A model generated the notes under the pieces. It saw only the letters and a list, made by a program, of their open reading frames with translations. It did not search any database and was not told the origin of the DNA. The position numbers were made by a program, and so were the translations under genes. 64,000 nt of DNA from an uncultured Sulfitobacter sp. (GTDB taxonomy: Bacteria; Pseudomonadota; Alphaproteobacteria; Rhodobacterales; Rhodobacteraceae), in NCBI RefSeq assembly GCF_947499945.1, contig NZ_CANMQD010000003.1:294120-358119 (forward strand), read 5' to 3'. The first letter of the stretch is position 1. Every line of letters begins with the position of its first letter. This document shows positions 25,145-33,640 of the stretch, piece after piece.

Positions 25145-26047
25145 ATGATCCCGTCAATCGATCTTAAAGCGTTGCAAGCAGGTGAGAGCGCTGCGCTGAA
25201 GGCCATGCGCGACGCGGCCACGGGTGTAGGATTTGCCACTGTGTACAATACGGCGCTTGGTGCGCCGCGCGTGCGCGAGGTGATTGAAATGTACCGCGCG
25301 TTTTTCAAACTGCCAGAAGCGGACAAGCAACCCTATAGCATGGCGGGAACAGGGGCAAACCGTGGCTGGGGGGCCGCCGGAACCGAGCAGGTCGATCCAG
25401 ATGCAAACCCCGATTACAAACAGTATTTCGACAGCGGCGTAGTGCTGGAAGCGGGTGATCCGCGCAGTGCGATGCCCGTTTATGCACCCAACATCTGGCC
25501 GGCCAAACCTGCCGCGTTCGAGGCGGTGATTACGGGTTATTATGAAGAGGCATGCGGAGTTGCAATGTCGGTACTGCGCGGTGTAGCGCAATCGATTGGT
25601 GCGCCGCGCGATGCGTTCGACTCAGGCTTCGAGACACCGATGGCTTTGTTGCGTGGTAATTATTACCCCCAAAGGCCCGATTGGGCGGGGGCAAAGGATT
25701 TCGGAATTGCGACCCACACTGACTATGGCTGCTTGACCTTACTGGCCACGGACGGCTCACCCGGATTGGAAGTGCGCAAACGCGGGGGCGGATGGATTCC
25801 CGTCAGTGCGGAGCCCGGGACATTTGTGATCAACTTTGGCGAGATGATGGAGGTCTGGACAGACGGGCTGGTTCGGGCAACGCCGCACCGCGTGGTGGGC
25901 GGCGTGAACGAGCGGATATCCGTGCCGCTGTTCTTCAACCCTGCCCACGATACCAATGTGGCACCCTTAGGATCGGGCGAAGTGGTTCTGGCTGGAGAAC
26001 ATCTGGCAGCGCGTTTTGGCGAGACATATTTGCACCTCAAGAAGTAA
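25145..26047 (+). CDS. 2-oxoglutarate/Fe(II) oxygenase, isopenicillin-N-synthase-like
   Basis: The 300-residue protein belongs to the plant-type 2OG-Fe(II) dioxygenase/IPNS group. Iron ligands are His191 and Asp193 (THTDYGCLTLL) with His248 (ATPHRV). Arg257 and Ser259 (ERIS) form the RxS motif that binds 2-oxoglutarate. N-terminal VGFATVYNT and FFKLPEADKQPY are family hallmarks. Such bacterial proteins hydroxylate or desaturate small molecules, and the substrate here is unknown. AGGGGGG precedes the ATG. The last 11 bp overlap the convergent TfoX-like gene. Confidence 0.9.
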   Translation: MIPSIDLKALQAGESAALKAMRDAATGVGFATVYNTALGAPRVREVIEMYRAFFKLPEADKQPYSMAGTGANRGWGAAGTEQVDPDANPDYKQYFDSGVVLEAGDPRSAMPVYAPNIWPAKPAAFEAVITGYYEEACGVAMSVLRGVAQSIGAPRDAFDSGFETPMALLRGNYYPQRPDWAGAKDFGIATHTDYGCLTLLATDGSPGLEVRKRGGGWIPVSAEPGTFVINFGEMMEVWTDGLVRATPHRVVGGVNERISVPLFFNPAHDTNVAPLGSGEVVLAGEHLAARFGETYLHLKK

Positions 26048-26366
26048 GCGCATCCAATGCTTCACGGGCAAGGGCGCAGGCCACTTGGGGATTATCGAGG
26101 GTGGCATCCGGCAAGGTCCAATAGGGCATGGCTGATTGTTTGCCGTCCTTGCGCTCAAAGGTCCATTCGTCGCCTCCCAGCGCGTCCATGCGTTTTGCAA
26201 AGCCGCCTTTTGCCTTGAGCATGAGGCGGCCGTCAGAAAGTTGCACCGCAAATATCGTCGAGCCGCTATAGAGGCCCATACCGCCGAACATGCGGCGGGT
26301 ATTCAGGTCAGGGATGTCGTCGAACAACTCGCGCGCAAAGGCCATATCGCCTTCGCTCAAGCTCAT
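26037..26366 (-). CDS. TfoX/Sxy N-terminal-domain protein
   Basis: The 109-residue protein carries the TfoX N-terminal domain: ARELFDDIPDLNTRRMFGGMGLYSGSTIFA split over residues 11-40, then the LMLKAKGG strand. TfoX/Sxy proteins act in competence control in gammaproteobacteria; stand-alone N-domain forms in alphaproteobacteria have no established role. The start overlaps the stop of the IscA-like gene in ATGA, so the two are translationally coupled, and the 3' end overlaps the convergent oxygenase gene by 11 bp. Confidence 0.85.
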   Translation of the reverse strand: MSLSEGDMAFARELFDDIPDLNTRRMFGGMGLYSGSTIFAVQLSDGRLMLKAKGGFAKRMDALGGDEWTFERKDGKQSAMPYWTLPDATLDNPQVACALAREALDALTS

Positions 26367-26725
26367 TTGGCGAAGAGTGTCTCGTCGAATTTGATGGATT
26401 CACCGCAACCGCAAGCCTCTGAGACATTGGGATTGTTGAATTTGAACCCGCTCTCAAGCAGGGAGGTTTCATAGTCGATCTGGGTGCCAAAAAGGAACAT
26501 CTGTGCCATGGGTGCGATCATGACGCATGCGCCGTCCTGCTCGACCACTTCGTCATTGGGGTCGGCCACATCCACATATTCCATGGTGTATTCCATACCC
26601 GCACAGCCGCCTTTTTTCACGCCGATGCGTAGGCCTGCGTGGCCTTTGGAGGTCATCAGCTTGATGATTTGTGCTGCTGCTTTGTCGGTCATGGTGACCG
26701 CTTGCTTGCCTGGAATGCCGAACAT
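26363..26725 (-). CDS. A-type iron-sulfur carrier (IscA/SufA/ErpA)
   Basis: The 120-residue A-type carrier has the three invariant cysteines: Cys41 (GGCAGMEY), Cys105 and Cys107 (ACGCGES). These bind a [2Fe-2S] or [4Fe-4S] cluster, or iron, for transfer to apo-enzymes. AAAGGAG 8 nt upstream favours the ATG at 26725 over an earlier in-frame ATG. It could be SufA or ErpA; sequence alone does not separate these, and no suf gene adjoins it. A SufT-like gene lies about 1.6 kb upstream on the same strand. Confidence 0.92.
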   Translation of the reverse strand: MFGIPGKQAVTMTDKAAAQIIKLMTSKGHAGLRIGVKKGGCAGMEYTMEYVDVADPNDEVVEQDGACVMIAPMAQMFLFGTQIDYETSLLESGFKFNNPNVSEACGCGESIKFDETLFAK

Positions 26726-26778
26726 GTTGGTGCTCCTTTGATCCATAGATAAGGGCGCTGTGGCGCAATCTCAAGGGT

Positions 26779-27501
26779 TTAGTAGCCTAATGCGCGCATC
26801 GTTGCGATGGTCGCGAAACTTGCGGCTAGTGCCCAGCCGAATGAGGCAAGCGTGCCGATGATCACATATTCGCTCAGCTTTTGATCGCGTGACACAGTGT
26901 CGAAACGCAGAATCGACTTTGCCGCGATGAGAAACCCGATGCCAGACGGTTCTCCGATCATGACCATGAGGAAGATTAGCCCGCGTTCCATCAACCCGAT
27001 TATGCGGCCTGCGTATTCCAGTCCTTCAGGCTGTGCATCAGATTTGAACCGCGCCATGAGGTGGCCTACCGCCGGGCCACCTGCCATGGTTGCAGTGATC
27101 AAGCCGCTTACAACAAGGGCCACCTGTATCATATCGGTCGAAAGGGGTGGCCACCAATGGGCGAGGATCTCATTAGGCAGCCACGTGACCGCCAGCAGCA
27201 GCACGACCAGATGCGCACCCTGATCAACCAGATAACTGCGCAAATCATCAGGTGCGAGGTGGACCTTGATGGCGTCAATCAGCACATGGCTCAGTGCAAT
27301 GCCAAGGGCCAACAGCATGGCACCGCCAGACAGAAGTGCGGTGAGCGCAAATACATGAACGCCGTGCATGAGCAGGATCAGAGGGCGATGTTTGTTCAGC
27401 ACCATATACGTGGTTTGGAACACAAAATCTGCCAGTAGATGTGCAGTGACCAGCGCGATCAACAACTCAATCGTGAGGAGGGGCATTACGGGCATCGTCA
27501 T
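26779..27501 (-). CDS. DUF3307 multi-pass membrane protein
   Basis: The 240-residue protein has about six membrane segments. The N-terminal half matches DUF3307: LLIALVTAHLLADFVFQTTYMV, MHGVHVFALTALL, and the HVLIDAIK segment with conserved His and Asp. The conserved polar residues inside membrane segments suggest a metal- or substrate-binding site, but no activity is known. It lies 52 bp downstream of a SatD-like gene in the same orientation, a pairing that I recall from other bacteria as well. Confidence 0.82.
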   Translation of the reverse strand: MTMPVMPLLTIELLIALVTAHLLADFVFQTTYMVLNKHRPLILLMHGVHVFALTALLSGGAMLLALGIALSHVLIDAIKVHLAPDDLRSYLVDQGAHLVVLLLAVTWLPNEILAHWWPPLSTDMIQVALVVSGLITATMAGGPAVGHLMARFKSDAQPEGLEYAGRIIGLMERGLIFLMVMIGEPSGIGFLIAAKSILRFDTVSRDQKLSEYVIIGTLASFGWALAASFATIATMRALGY

Positions 27502-27553
27502 GGAAATAATCTGAGCATATAAAAAGGGTTGCTTTCACATGATGCAATAAAAT

Positions 27554-28168
27554 TTAGTTGCATTTTGAATCTTCGAAAACGGTGCAGCAGTCCAATAATG
27601 CAGAAACGCCTGCAGCATCTGCCTGCTTCTGGACCATCTGCCGACTGCGGCCAAAAATTTGGGCGAGTGCCTCATGCGTCGGTCCATCGGGAGCCAGAAG
27701 TGCCTGTGCGACTTGGGCTTGTTTCGGGGTCCAGCCCTGTATGATGTGATCGGCCAGGGGCAGGGCTGCCCGTAAGATGGCAGGCCCATTCGGCGCCGCC
27801 ATGAGGGGCGTACGTTTTAGACTGTCGAGAGCGCGGCCAGACAGGACAAAGGCAGGGCCATCTGCGCCTGCAAGGTCGCCATTTTGCAACGTGCCTTGGC
27901 CCAGCCCAATCCCGATGCGGGTATCGCGTGCTTTGCCAGTTGTCCTGACAGCGGCCCGCAGGATGAGAGCGCCGCGCAATGCAAAGCGTGTTGGCAGCGC
28001 CATTTGCCAACCGTCCCCGCGAAAACGGGCAAACGGGGCAGTGCTGTCGGGCCATTCCGCGATGACCTGTGCGGCTGCTTCCAGAGCGGCAAAGATATCA
28101 TCCAGACTACCCGCCTCCAAATCACTGGAGCGGACAATATCGCCTGTAAACACGGCCAGATTTTTCAT
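27554..28168 (-). CDS. SatD-like regulatory protein
   Basis: The 204-residue protein begins LAVFTGDIVRSSDL, followed by ARFRGDGWQMAL. This spacing of a GD(I/V) motif and an (R/T)GD(E/G)(F/W)Q motif is that of SatD-type proteins and recalls the fold of nucleotide cyclases. Residues about 150-190 (KQAQVAQALLAP, HEALAQIFGRSRQMVQKQ) form a clear helix-turn-helix. It may sense a nucleotide and bind DNA, and the adjacent DUF3307 membrane protein is its probable partner. The ATG at 28168 has AAAGG 6 nt upstream; the ATG two codons earlier is too close to that site. Confidence 0.68.
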   Translation of the reverse strand: MKNLAVFTGDIVRSSDLEAGSLDDIFAALEAAAQVIAEWPDSTAPFARFRGDGWQMALPTRFALRGALILRAAVRTTGKARDTRIGIGLGQGTLQNGDLAGADGPAFVLSGRALDSLKRTPLMAAPNGPAILRAALPLADHIIQGWTPKQAQVAQALLAPDGPTHEALAQIFGRSRQMVQKQADAAGVSALLDCCTVFEDSKCN

Positions 28169-28240
28169 AGTCATCCTTTGGAGCACTTTTATCTCGGTCA
28201 CCAGTTTGACAGGGGGAGCAGAGAGGGGCAACAACGCAAA

Positions 28241-28267
28241 CGGGCCACCCCAATATGAGGTGGCCCG
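28241..28267 (-). terminator. Stem-loop after the SufT-like gene
   Basis: A perfect 9-bp stem (CGGGCCACC / GGTGGCCCG) with a 9-nt loop and a T-rich tail on the minus strand lies between the SufT-like stop and the SatD-like start. Confidence 0.65.
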
Positions 28268-28290
28268 CCAAACAGTCACATCTTGAAAAC

Positions 28291-28653
28291 TTACATGAAG
28301 CCCAGCTCAAGCCGTGCTTCATCCGACATCATATCCATGCCCCACGGCGGCTCCCAAACCAACTCGACGTCCACTTGTTTGACGCCGGCCAGTGGCTCGA
28401 CCGCATCCGCAACCCATCCGGGCATTTCACCCGCCACAGGACAGCCCGGCGCCGTCAGCGACATCTTAATGGAAACAGCATTCTCGTCGTTGATATCAAT
28501 AGTATAGATAAGGCCCAACTCATAGATGTTCACTGGAATTTCTGGGTCATAGACCGAGCGGCAGGCCTCAACCACTTGCTCATAGAGCGGGTGATCGGTG
28601 CTTGACGGCGCGATCAAAGGGGTGCCTTCAAGAGGGGGAATTGAATTGGTCAT
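28291..28653 (-). CDS. sufT: DUF59/MIP18-family Fe-S assembly protein (SufT-like)
   Basis: The 120-residue protein is a DUF59 domain: VYDPEIPVNIYELGLIYTI, LTAPGCPVAGEMPGWV with the conserved reactive Cys, and VELVWEPPWGMDMMSDEAR. SufT proteins help mature Fe-S enzymes. The paaD gene in this window is a relative, but this copy lacks the C-terminal zinc-ribbon-like Cys cluster and stands outside the paa operon. The start was set at the ATG with GAGG 5 nt upstream. The gene has its own terminator-like stem. Confidence 0.88.
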   Translation of the reverse strand: MTNSIPPLEGTPLIAPSSTDHPLYEQVVEACRSVYDPEIPVNIYELGLIYTIDINDENAVSIKMSLTAPGCPVAGEMPGWVADAVEPLAGVKQVDVELVWEPPWGMDMMSDEARLELGFM

Positions 28654-28746
28654 CTGCGCCTCGTTCATAAACTTGACTATTTATATATGGATTAGCAGCT
28701 TCAAGGTCCAGAGGGCCTGTGCCAAGAGTTCGGACTGCTGTCATAA

Positions 28747-29028
28747 TTACCCTTCGTTGATGTCGCGTGTGACGACACGTGCACCGCTCGACTGGTTCTT
28801 AAAAGCAAGTTTGAGCACGATCCAAGCGATCAAAGACAGTCCGGCAAACAATGCCAGCAGGGCGGAGGTGTTTGTGATGGCAGTAAACGCCACCACACCT
28901 GTCATCACAAGTGCCCCAAGGGCGAAGCCGAGGAAGATCGAAGTAGGTAAGATAAGTTCAATCAACGCAAGCGCCAGAGCCGCACTCAGCCAGACCCACC
29001 AAATGTGCAGCAGACTGGTCACATCCAT
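28747..29028 (-). CDS. NfeD-like membrane protein, short form
   Basis: The 93-residue protein has about three membrane segments (WLSAALALALIELILPTSIF, then GALVMTGVVAFTAI and LLALFAGLSLIAWIVLKLAF) and ends soon after. The C-terminal OB-fold (NfeD) domain of longer members is thus missing or reduced to about 20 residues. NfeD proteins act with SPFH/stomatin proteins, and here start and stop of the pair overlap by one base. The complex is thought to organise membrane microdomains or membrane-protein quality control. Confidence 0.83.
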   Translation of the reverse strand: MDVTSLLHIWWVWLSAALALALIELILPTSIFLGFALGALVMTGVVAFTAITNTSALLALFAGLSLIAWIVLKLAFKNQSSGARVVTRDINEG

Positions 29029-29921
29029 TAGCCGCGTCCCTTCAGTAGTTTAAACGCATCACCGAAGGCGGCGAGTGCCTCTGAAGGGACGATGACAGTG
29101 TTGCTGCCTTGTCCGTTGCTCATGGTGCCAAGAGCTTCGACCTGCTTGAGCGCGATCTGGTATTGCGCCGCCTCAAGACCGTTTTCGTTGATTGCGGTCG
29201 CGACCACTTGGGTTGCATAGGCTTCGGCGTCGGCCAGCACGCGGCGGGCTTTGGCGGTCTGCTCAGAGGCATAGAGTTCCGCATCCGCAGCAAGCTCAAC
29301 AGCGCGTTTGGATCCTTCGGCCTCGGTCACTTGGGCGCGGCGCGCACGCTCGGCATTCAACTGCTGCATCATGGCCGCACGGGTTGCGGCATCAAGGTTT
29401 ACGTCCAAAATCTCGGCGCGGGTTACTTCAATGCCCCAGTTCTCGACCGATTCCACGACGTTGTTCTTGATCGTAGCAATCAGGGCAGAGCGGTTGGCTT
29501 GCACTTCGTCGAGGTCCATCATGCCAATCTCGGCACGCACAATACCTGCAACAGTTGTGGCAATGGCACTGTCCACGTCGCGGATACGGTAGACTGTCTT
29601 TTCCGGCTCAATAATGCGGTAGAATACGGATGTGTCGACTTGCACCAGCACGTTGTCACGGGTAATTGCGTCCTGAGACGCAGTGGGCAACTGGCGCTCC
29701 AGAATGGAAATCTGATGCGCGATTTTGTCAAAGAAGGGCACGATCAGGTTGATCCCTGGCCCAAGAACCGCACGCAATCTGCCAAAGCGCTCAACGACAT
29801 GCTGCTCTGATTGCGGGACGATTTTGACGGCCTTAAGGACGACCACAATCAAGACAATAGCCAGCAAAAGCCATCCGAGGTTCCTCTGGATGATGCTCAG
29901 GATAAGTTCTTCGGTGCTCAA
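29028..29921 (-). CDS. SPFH/Band 7 (stomatin-like) membrane protein
   Basis: The 297-residue protein has one N-terminal membrane segment (about residues 15-32). A Band 7 domain follows (IVPQSEQHVVERFGRLRAVL, GINLIVPFFDKIAHQ, ITRDNVLVQVDTSVFYRI, NVVESVENWGIEVTRAEI), then a long helical region rich in Ala, Glu and Arg that should form a coiled coil. It resembles QmcA of E. coli. Such proteins form oligomeric cages in the cytoplasmic membrane with NfeD partners. The downstream nfeD gene is coupled by a TAATG overlap. Confidence 0.92.
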   Translation of the reverse strand: MSTEELILSIIQRNLGWLLLAIVLIVVVLKAVKIVPQSEQHVVERFGRLRAVLGPGINLIVPFFDKIAHQISILERQLPTASQDAITRDNVLVQVDTSVFYRIIEPEKTVYRIRDVDSAIATTVAGIVRAEIGMMDLDEVQANRSALIATIKNNVVESVENWGIEVTRAEILDVNLDAATRAAMMQQLNAERARRAQVTEAEGSKRAVELAADAELYASEQTAKARRVLADAEAYATQVVATAINENGLEAAQYQIALKQVEALGTMSNGQGSNTVIVPSEALAAFGDAFKLLKGRG

Positions 29922-30031
29922 GGCGATATTCCTTTGGTTGATTTCCCTGTCTATGTGGTGATGATATGCGCCGATTGCAAGACGCGGGACAGTGGGTTAG
30001 GCCAGCGCAACTGCACTGTGAGGGGCCAAAG

Positions 30032-31159
30032 ATGACCGCAATTACATACCAGATCGACGCAACGGACGGGCGTGCACGCACAGGCAAGATTAATACGCCA
30101 CGCGGTGAAATACGCACGCCTGCGTTTATGCCTGTTGGCACGGCGGCCACGGTTAAGGCGATGATGCCCTCATCGGTGCGTGAAACGGGTGCGGATATCC
30201 TGCTGGGCAATACCTATCACCTGATGCTGCGCCCCACCGCAGAACGGATAGCCCGCCTTGGCGGGTTGCACAAATTTATGAATTGGGATCGGCCTATTCT
30301 GACGGATAGCGGTGGTTTTCAGGTGATGAGCCTTGCGAATTTACGCAAATTGACCGAGCGCGGCGTGACATTCAAAAGCCATATCGACGGTTCCAAGCAT
30401 GAGATTACGCCAGAGCGCTCTATGGAAATCCAAGAGCTGCTCGGCTCGGATATTGTCATGTGCTTTGATGAATGTCCGGCGCTGCCTGCGGACCGTACGC
30501 GCATTGCCGAGAGTATGGAGCTGTCGATGCGGTGGGCGAAACGGTCCAAGGATGCTTTTGGTGATCGCCCCGGTCATGCGCTTTTTGGTATTCAGCAAGG
30601 CGGACTGGAGCAAGACCTGCGGCAGCAGTCAGCGGAAGCGCTGCGCGAGATCGGCTTTGATGGATATGCCGTGGGCGGTCTGGCCGTGGGTGAGGGTCAG
30701 GAGGCCATGTTCGGTTGTCTTGACTATGCGCCAGAACAACTGCCGCAGGATAAGCCACGCTACCTGATGGGGGTGGGCAAACCAGACGATATCGTTGGCG
30801 CTGTGGCGCGGGGCATTGATATGATGGATTGTGTGCTGCCGTCCCGCTCTGGCCGTACGGGGCAGGTGTTTACGCGCATGGGTGTGCTTAACATTAAAAA
30901 CGCCCGCCACGCGGATGATCCGCGCCCGCTTGATGAGAACTGCGATTGTCCAGCGTGCCAGAATTACTCCCGCGCATATCTCCACCATGTGTTCCGCAGC
31001 CAAGAGATGATCAGTTCAATGCTGCTCACATGGCATAACCTGCGGTATTATCAGGATATTATGGCGGGTATGCGGGAGGCGATTGCAGCTGGCACCTTCA
31101 CCCAGTGGCAAGCGGAATTTCACGCAGGCCGTGCGCAGGGCGATATTGATCCGCTGTAA
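30032..31159 (+). CDS. tgt: tRNA-guanine transglycosylase
   Basis: The 375-residue enzyme exchanges guanine at position 34 of tRNAs for Asn, Asp, His and Tyr with preQ1, a step of queuosine synthesis. Catalytic and binding motifs are visible: [12 protein letters not shown] with the first active-site Asp, [28 protein letters not shown] with the nucleophile Asp, and the zinc site CDCPAC plus a later His. GAGGGG precedes the ATG. Two of its tRNA-Asp(GUC) substrates are encoded further along the window. Other queuosine genes are not present here. Confidence 0.97.
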   Translation: MTAITYQIDATDGRARTGKINTPRGEIRTPAFMPVGTAATVKAMMPSSVRETGADILLGNTYHLMLRPTAERIARLGGLHKFMNWDRPILTDSGGFQVMSLANLRKLTERGVTFKSHIDGSKHEITPERSMEIQELLGSDIVMCFDECPALPADRTRIAESMELSMRWAKRSKDAFGDRPGHALFGIQQGGLEQDLRQQSAEALREIGFDGYAVGGLAVGEGQEAMFGCLDYAPEQLPQDKPRYLMGVGKPDDIVGAVARGIDMMDCVLPSRSGRTGQVFTRMGVLNIKNARHADDPRPLDENCDCPACQNYSRAYLHHVFRSQEMISSMLLTWHNLRYYQDIMAGMREAIAAGTFTQWQAEFHAGRAQGDIDPL

Positions 31160-31171
31160 CTTTCGGTTGGC

Positions 31172-31486
31172 TTAGAACGGTTGGTTTGTGTGCTGCTGCT
31201 TGACTGATGCGGGCACACGGATGGGGATACCCATCCCGCCGCGTGGTCCGTCATCCTTGTCATCGCTGCCGGACATGAGCATGATCGCGACACCAAATTG
31301 GACGCCTGCAAAGACAATGCCGTTCAAAACCCAAAACACGACGATCGCCATGATGCCGATATCGGAGCCGCTGACGAGCTGCCATAGGTTTGCCACGTTG
31401 AACCACATAATAGCGGCTGTAAACACGCCCGAGACGGTAAAGCCGATGATGCAATTGATAATGTAGAACCGGATAAATTTTGGCAT
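31172..31486 (-). CDS. Small membrane protein convergent to tgt
   Basis: No named family is recognised. The 104-residue product has two to three hydrophobic segments: FIRFYIINCIIGFTVSGVFT, then MAIVVFWVLNGIVFAGVQFG with IAIMLM-like sequence after it. It ends in a polar tail DDKDDGPRGGMGIPIRV that is probably cytoplasmic. The start at ATG 31486 has AGGAG 6 nt upstream; a GTG six codons earlier is less likely. Its stop lies 12 bp past the tgt stop on the other strand, leaving no room for a separate terminator. Confidence 0.8.
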   Translation of the reverse strand: MPKFIRFYIINCIIGFTVSGVFTAAIMWFNVANLWQLVSGSDIGIMAIVVFWVLNGIVFAGVQFGVAIMLMSGSDDKDDGPRGGMGIPIRVPASVKQQHTNQPF

Positions 31487-31580
31487 GATACGCTCCTTGT
31501 TCACACGTTAAGGTAACTCTTCTATAGGCAGGTTCAAGATTGACCCCTTAGACCAGCGGGAACAGGCCTAGGGCAAATAG

Positions 31581-33614
31581 CTACACAGTCTCATAGGCAT
31601 TCATGGTCAGCAATTCGTATTCCGCAACCAGATCATCATCCTGATTGGTCACAGTCACATGCCAGCGCACCTGACCGTACGTATTCGTACGGGGCGTCTT
31701 TTTCTTGACCGTCAGACGAACTTTAATCTCTTCGTCTGGCGAGACAGGCTTCATAAAGCTCAGATTGCCAAGGCCTGTGTTGGCAAGTACCGGACCCGGA
31801 TCAGGTTGCACGAATAGACCCGCAGCAAAGCTCAGCAGCAGGTAGCCGTGGGCCACACGACCAGGGAAGAAGGGGTTGGCTTTTGCAGCCTCCTCATCCA
31901 TGTGACCATAGAAAGTATCACCTGTGAAATGCGCAAAGGTTTCAATGTCTTGAAGTGTGACTTTGCGCGATGGCGTATAGAGCGTCTCACCTAGTTTCAG
32001 CTCATGGAAATTGCGGGTGAAAGGGTGGGGGCCGCCTGTATGCTCAGCCGCACCCGGCACCCATTGCTCACCGATCGCGGTGAGAATGTCAGGACTGCCT
32101 TGGATTGCCGTGCGCTGCATGTAATGCATGACACCGCGAATGCCGCCCAGTTCCTCACCGCCACCCGCACGACCCGGACCGCCATGAACCATGTGGGGCA
32201 TGGGCGCGCCGTGACCTGTGGAGTCCGCCATTGAATCCGCATTGTTGAAATAAAGACGCCCGTGCCACGCCGCAGCACCCATGACCATTTGGCGCGCCAG
32301 CGCACCATCGCGGGTGATAACCGACGCGACAAGCGAGCCCTTGCCACGGTTGAGCAACTCAATCGCGTGATACACATCGCGGTAGGGCATGACGGTGCTC
32401 ACCGGGCCAAATGCCTCGGTGTCATGCAGGCGCTCTGCCACATCGGGATCGGCACAATGGAACAGCATGGGGGGCAGGAACGCACCCTTGTCGCGGTCCG
32501 CACCATGAACTTCAAAATTGTCAGGATCGCCAAAAACACGCTCGGCCTCTGTGCCAAGGGTTTTCGCCTTCTCCAGAACATCATCGCGCTGCGAACGGCT
32601 TACCAATGCGCCCATGCGGGTGGCCTTGTCACGCGGATCACCAATCACGGTTTTGGCCAAACGGGACGAGAGTGCTTCGATCACCGCTTCCACATGGTCC
32701 GCAGGAGCCATGATGCGGCGGATTGCAGTACATTTCTGCCCCGCCTTGGTGGTCATTTCGCGATGGGCCTCTTTGATGAACAGATCAAACTCGGCCGTGC
32801 CGGGGACAGCATCAGGGCCAAGGACGGAGGCGTTTAAACTGTCCTGCTCCGCCACGAACGTCACAGCGTTTTCCAACAGATGCGGGGTAGAGCGCAACAT
32901 GAGTGCGGTCTGCGCCGAGCCGGTAAAGCTGATCACATCCTGCGCGTCCGTGTGCAGCAGCAGATCGCCCACACCGCCTGAAATCAACTGCAACGCGCCA
33001 TCGGGCAGGATTCCACTGTCGAGCATGAGCTTCACGCAAAGGTGCGTGACATAACACGACGCAGTGGCGGGTTTTACGATAGAAGGGACGCCTGCAAGGA
33101 AAGTCGGCGCGAATTTCTCCAACATGCCCCAGACGGGGAAGTTATAGGCGTTGATATGGATGCCGACGCCTTGCATGGGCACGCATACATGTTGGCCCAG
33201 AAACGTGCCTGTTCGGCCCAACTGCTCAATCTCGCCGTCCAGATAAATCTGCGCATCCGGCATTTCGCGCCGCCCTTTGGAGGCAAAGACGAACATCGTT
33301 CCGATGCCACCGTCGATGTCAAAGGCGTGGTCGGATTGCGTGGCCCCAGTCTCGAACGACAGGTCATAAAGCTGTTGCTTATGTTCCGTCAGGTGCATCG
33401 CCAGCGCCTTGAGCATCCTTGCGCGGTCGTGGAATGTCAGCTTGCGCAGGTTTGGGCCACCAACCTCACGGGCATAGGCATGCATGCCTGCCACATCGAG
33501 ACTGCTGTTGCCCGCCTGGGCGATAATCGCACCCGTAACAGCCGAAGCAATCGTGCGGGCGCCGCTATCAGGCGCGACCCATTGGCCAGCCGCAAATGAG
33601 GAGACATTCAACAT
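31581..33614 (-). CDS. paaZ: Bifunctional oxepin-CoA hydrolase/semialdehyde dehydrogenase PaaZ
   Basis: The 677-residue fusion has an N-terminal aldehyde dehydrogenase (residues 1 to about 520; Glu in FVAEQDSLNASVLG and catalytic Cys in KAGQKCTAIRRI). A C-terminal MaoC-like R-hydratase domain follows (FTRNFHELKLGETLYTPS, FAHFTGDTFYGHMD, GRVAHGYLLLSF). PaaZ opens the oxepin-CoA ring and oxidises the resulting semialdehyde to 3-oxo-5,6-dehydrosuberyl-CoA in aerobic phenylacetate breakdown. It is the last gene of the paa operon. Length and domain order are as in E. coli PaaZ. Confidence 0.95.
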   Translation of the reverse strand: MLNVSSFAAGQWVAPDSGARTIASAVTGAIIAQAGNSSLDVAGMHAYAREVGGPNLRKLTFHDRARMLKALAMHLTEHKQQLYDLSFETGATQSDHAFDIDGGIGTMFVFASKGRREMPDAQIYLDGEIEQLGRTGTFLGQHVCVPMQGVGIHINAYNFPVWGMLEKFAPTFLAGVPSIVKPATASCYVTHLCVKLMLDSGILPDGALQLISGGVGDLLLHTDAQDVISFTGSAQTALMLRSTPHLLENAVTFVAEQDSLNASVLGPDAVPGTAEFDLFIKEAHREMTTKAGQKCTAIRRIMAPADHVEAVIEALSSRLAKTVIGDPRDKATRMGALVSRSQRDDVLEKAKTLGTEAERVFGDPDNFEVHGADRDKGAFLPPMLFHCADPDVAERLHDTEAFGPVSTVMPYRDVYHAIELLNRGKGSLVASVITRDGALARQMVMGAAAWHGRLYFNNADSMADSTGHGAPMPHMVHGGPGRAGGGEELGGIRGVMHYMQRTAIQGSPDILTAIGEQWVPGAAEHTGGPHPFTRNFHELKLGETLYTPSRKVTLQDIETFAHFTGDTFYGHMDEEAAKANPFFPGRVAHGYLLLSFAAGLFVQPDPGPVLANTGLGNLSFMKPVSPDEEIKVRLTVKKKTPRTNTYGQVRWHVTVTNQDDDLVAEYELLTMNAYETV

Positions 33615-33640
33615 CGGGTATTCCTTATTGGTCGCAATTC

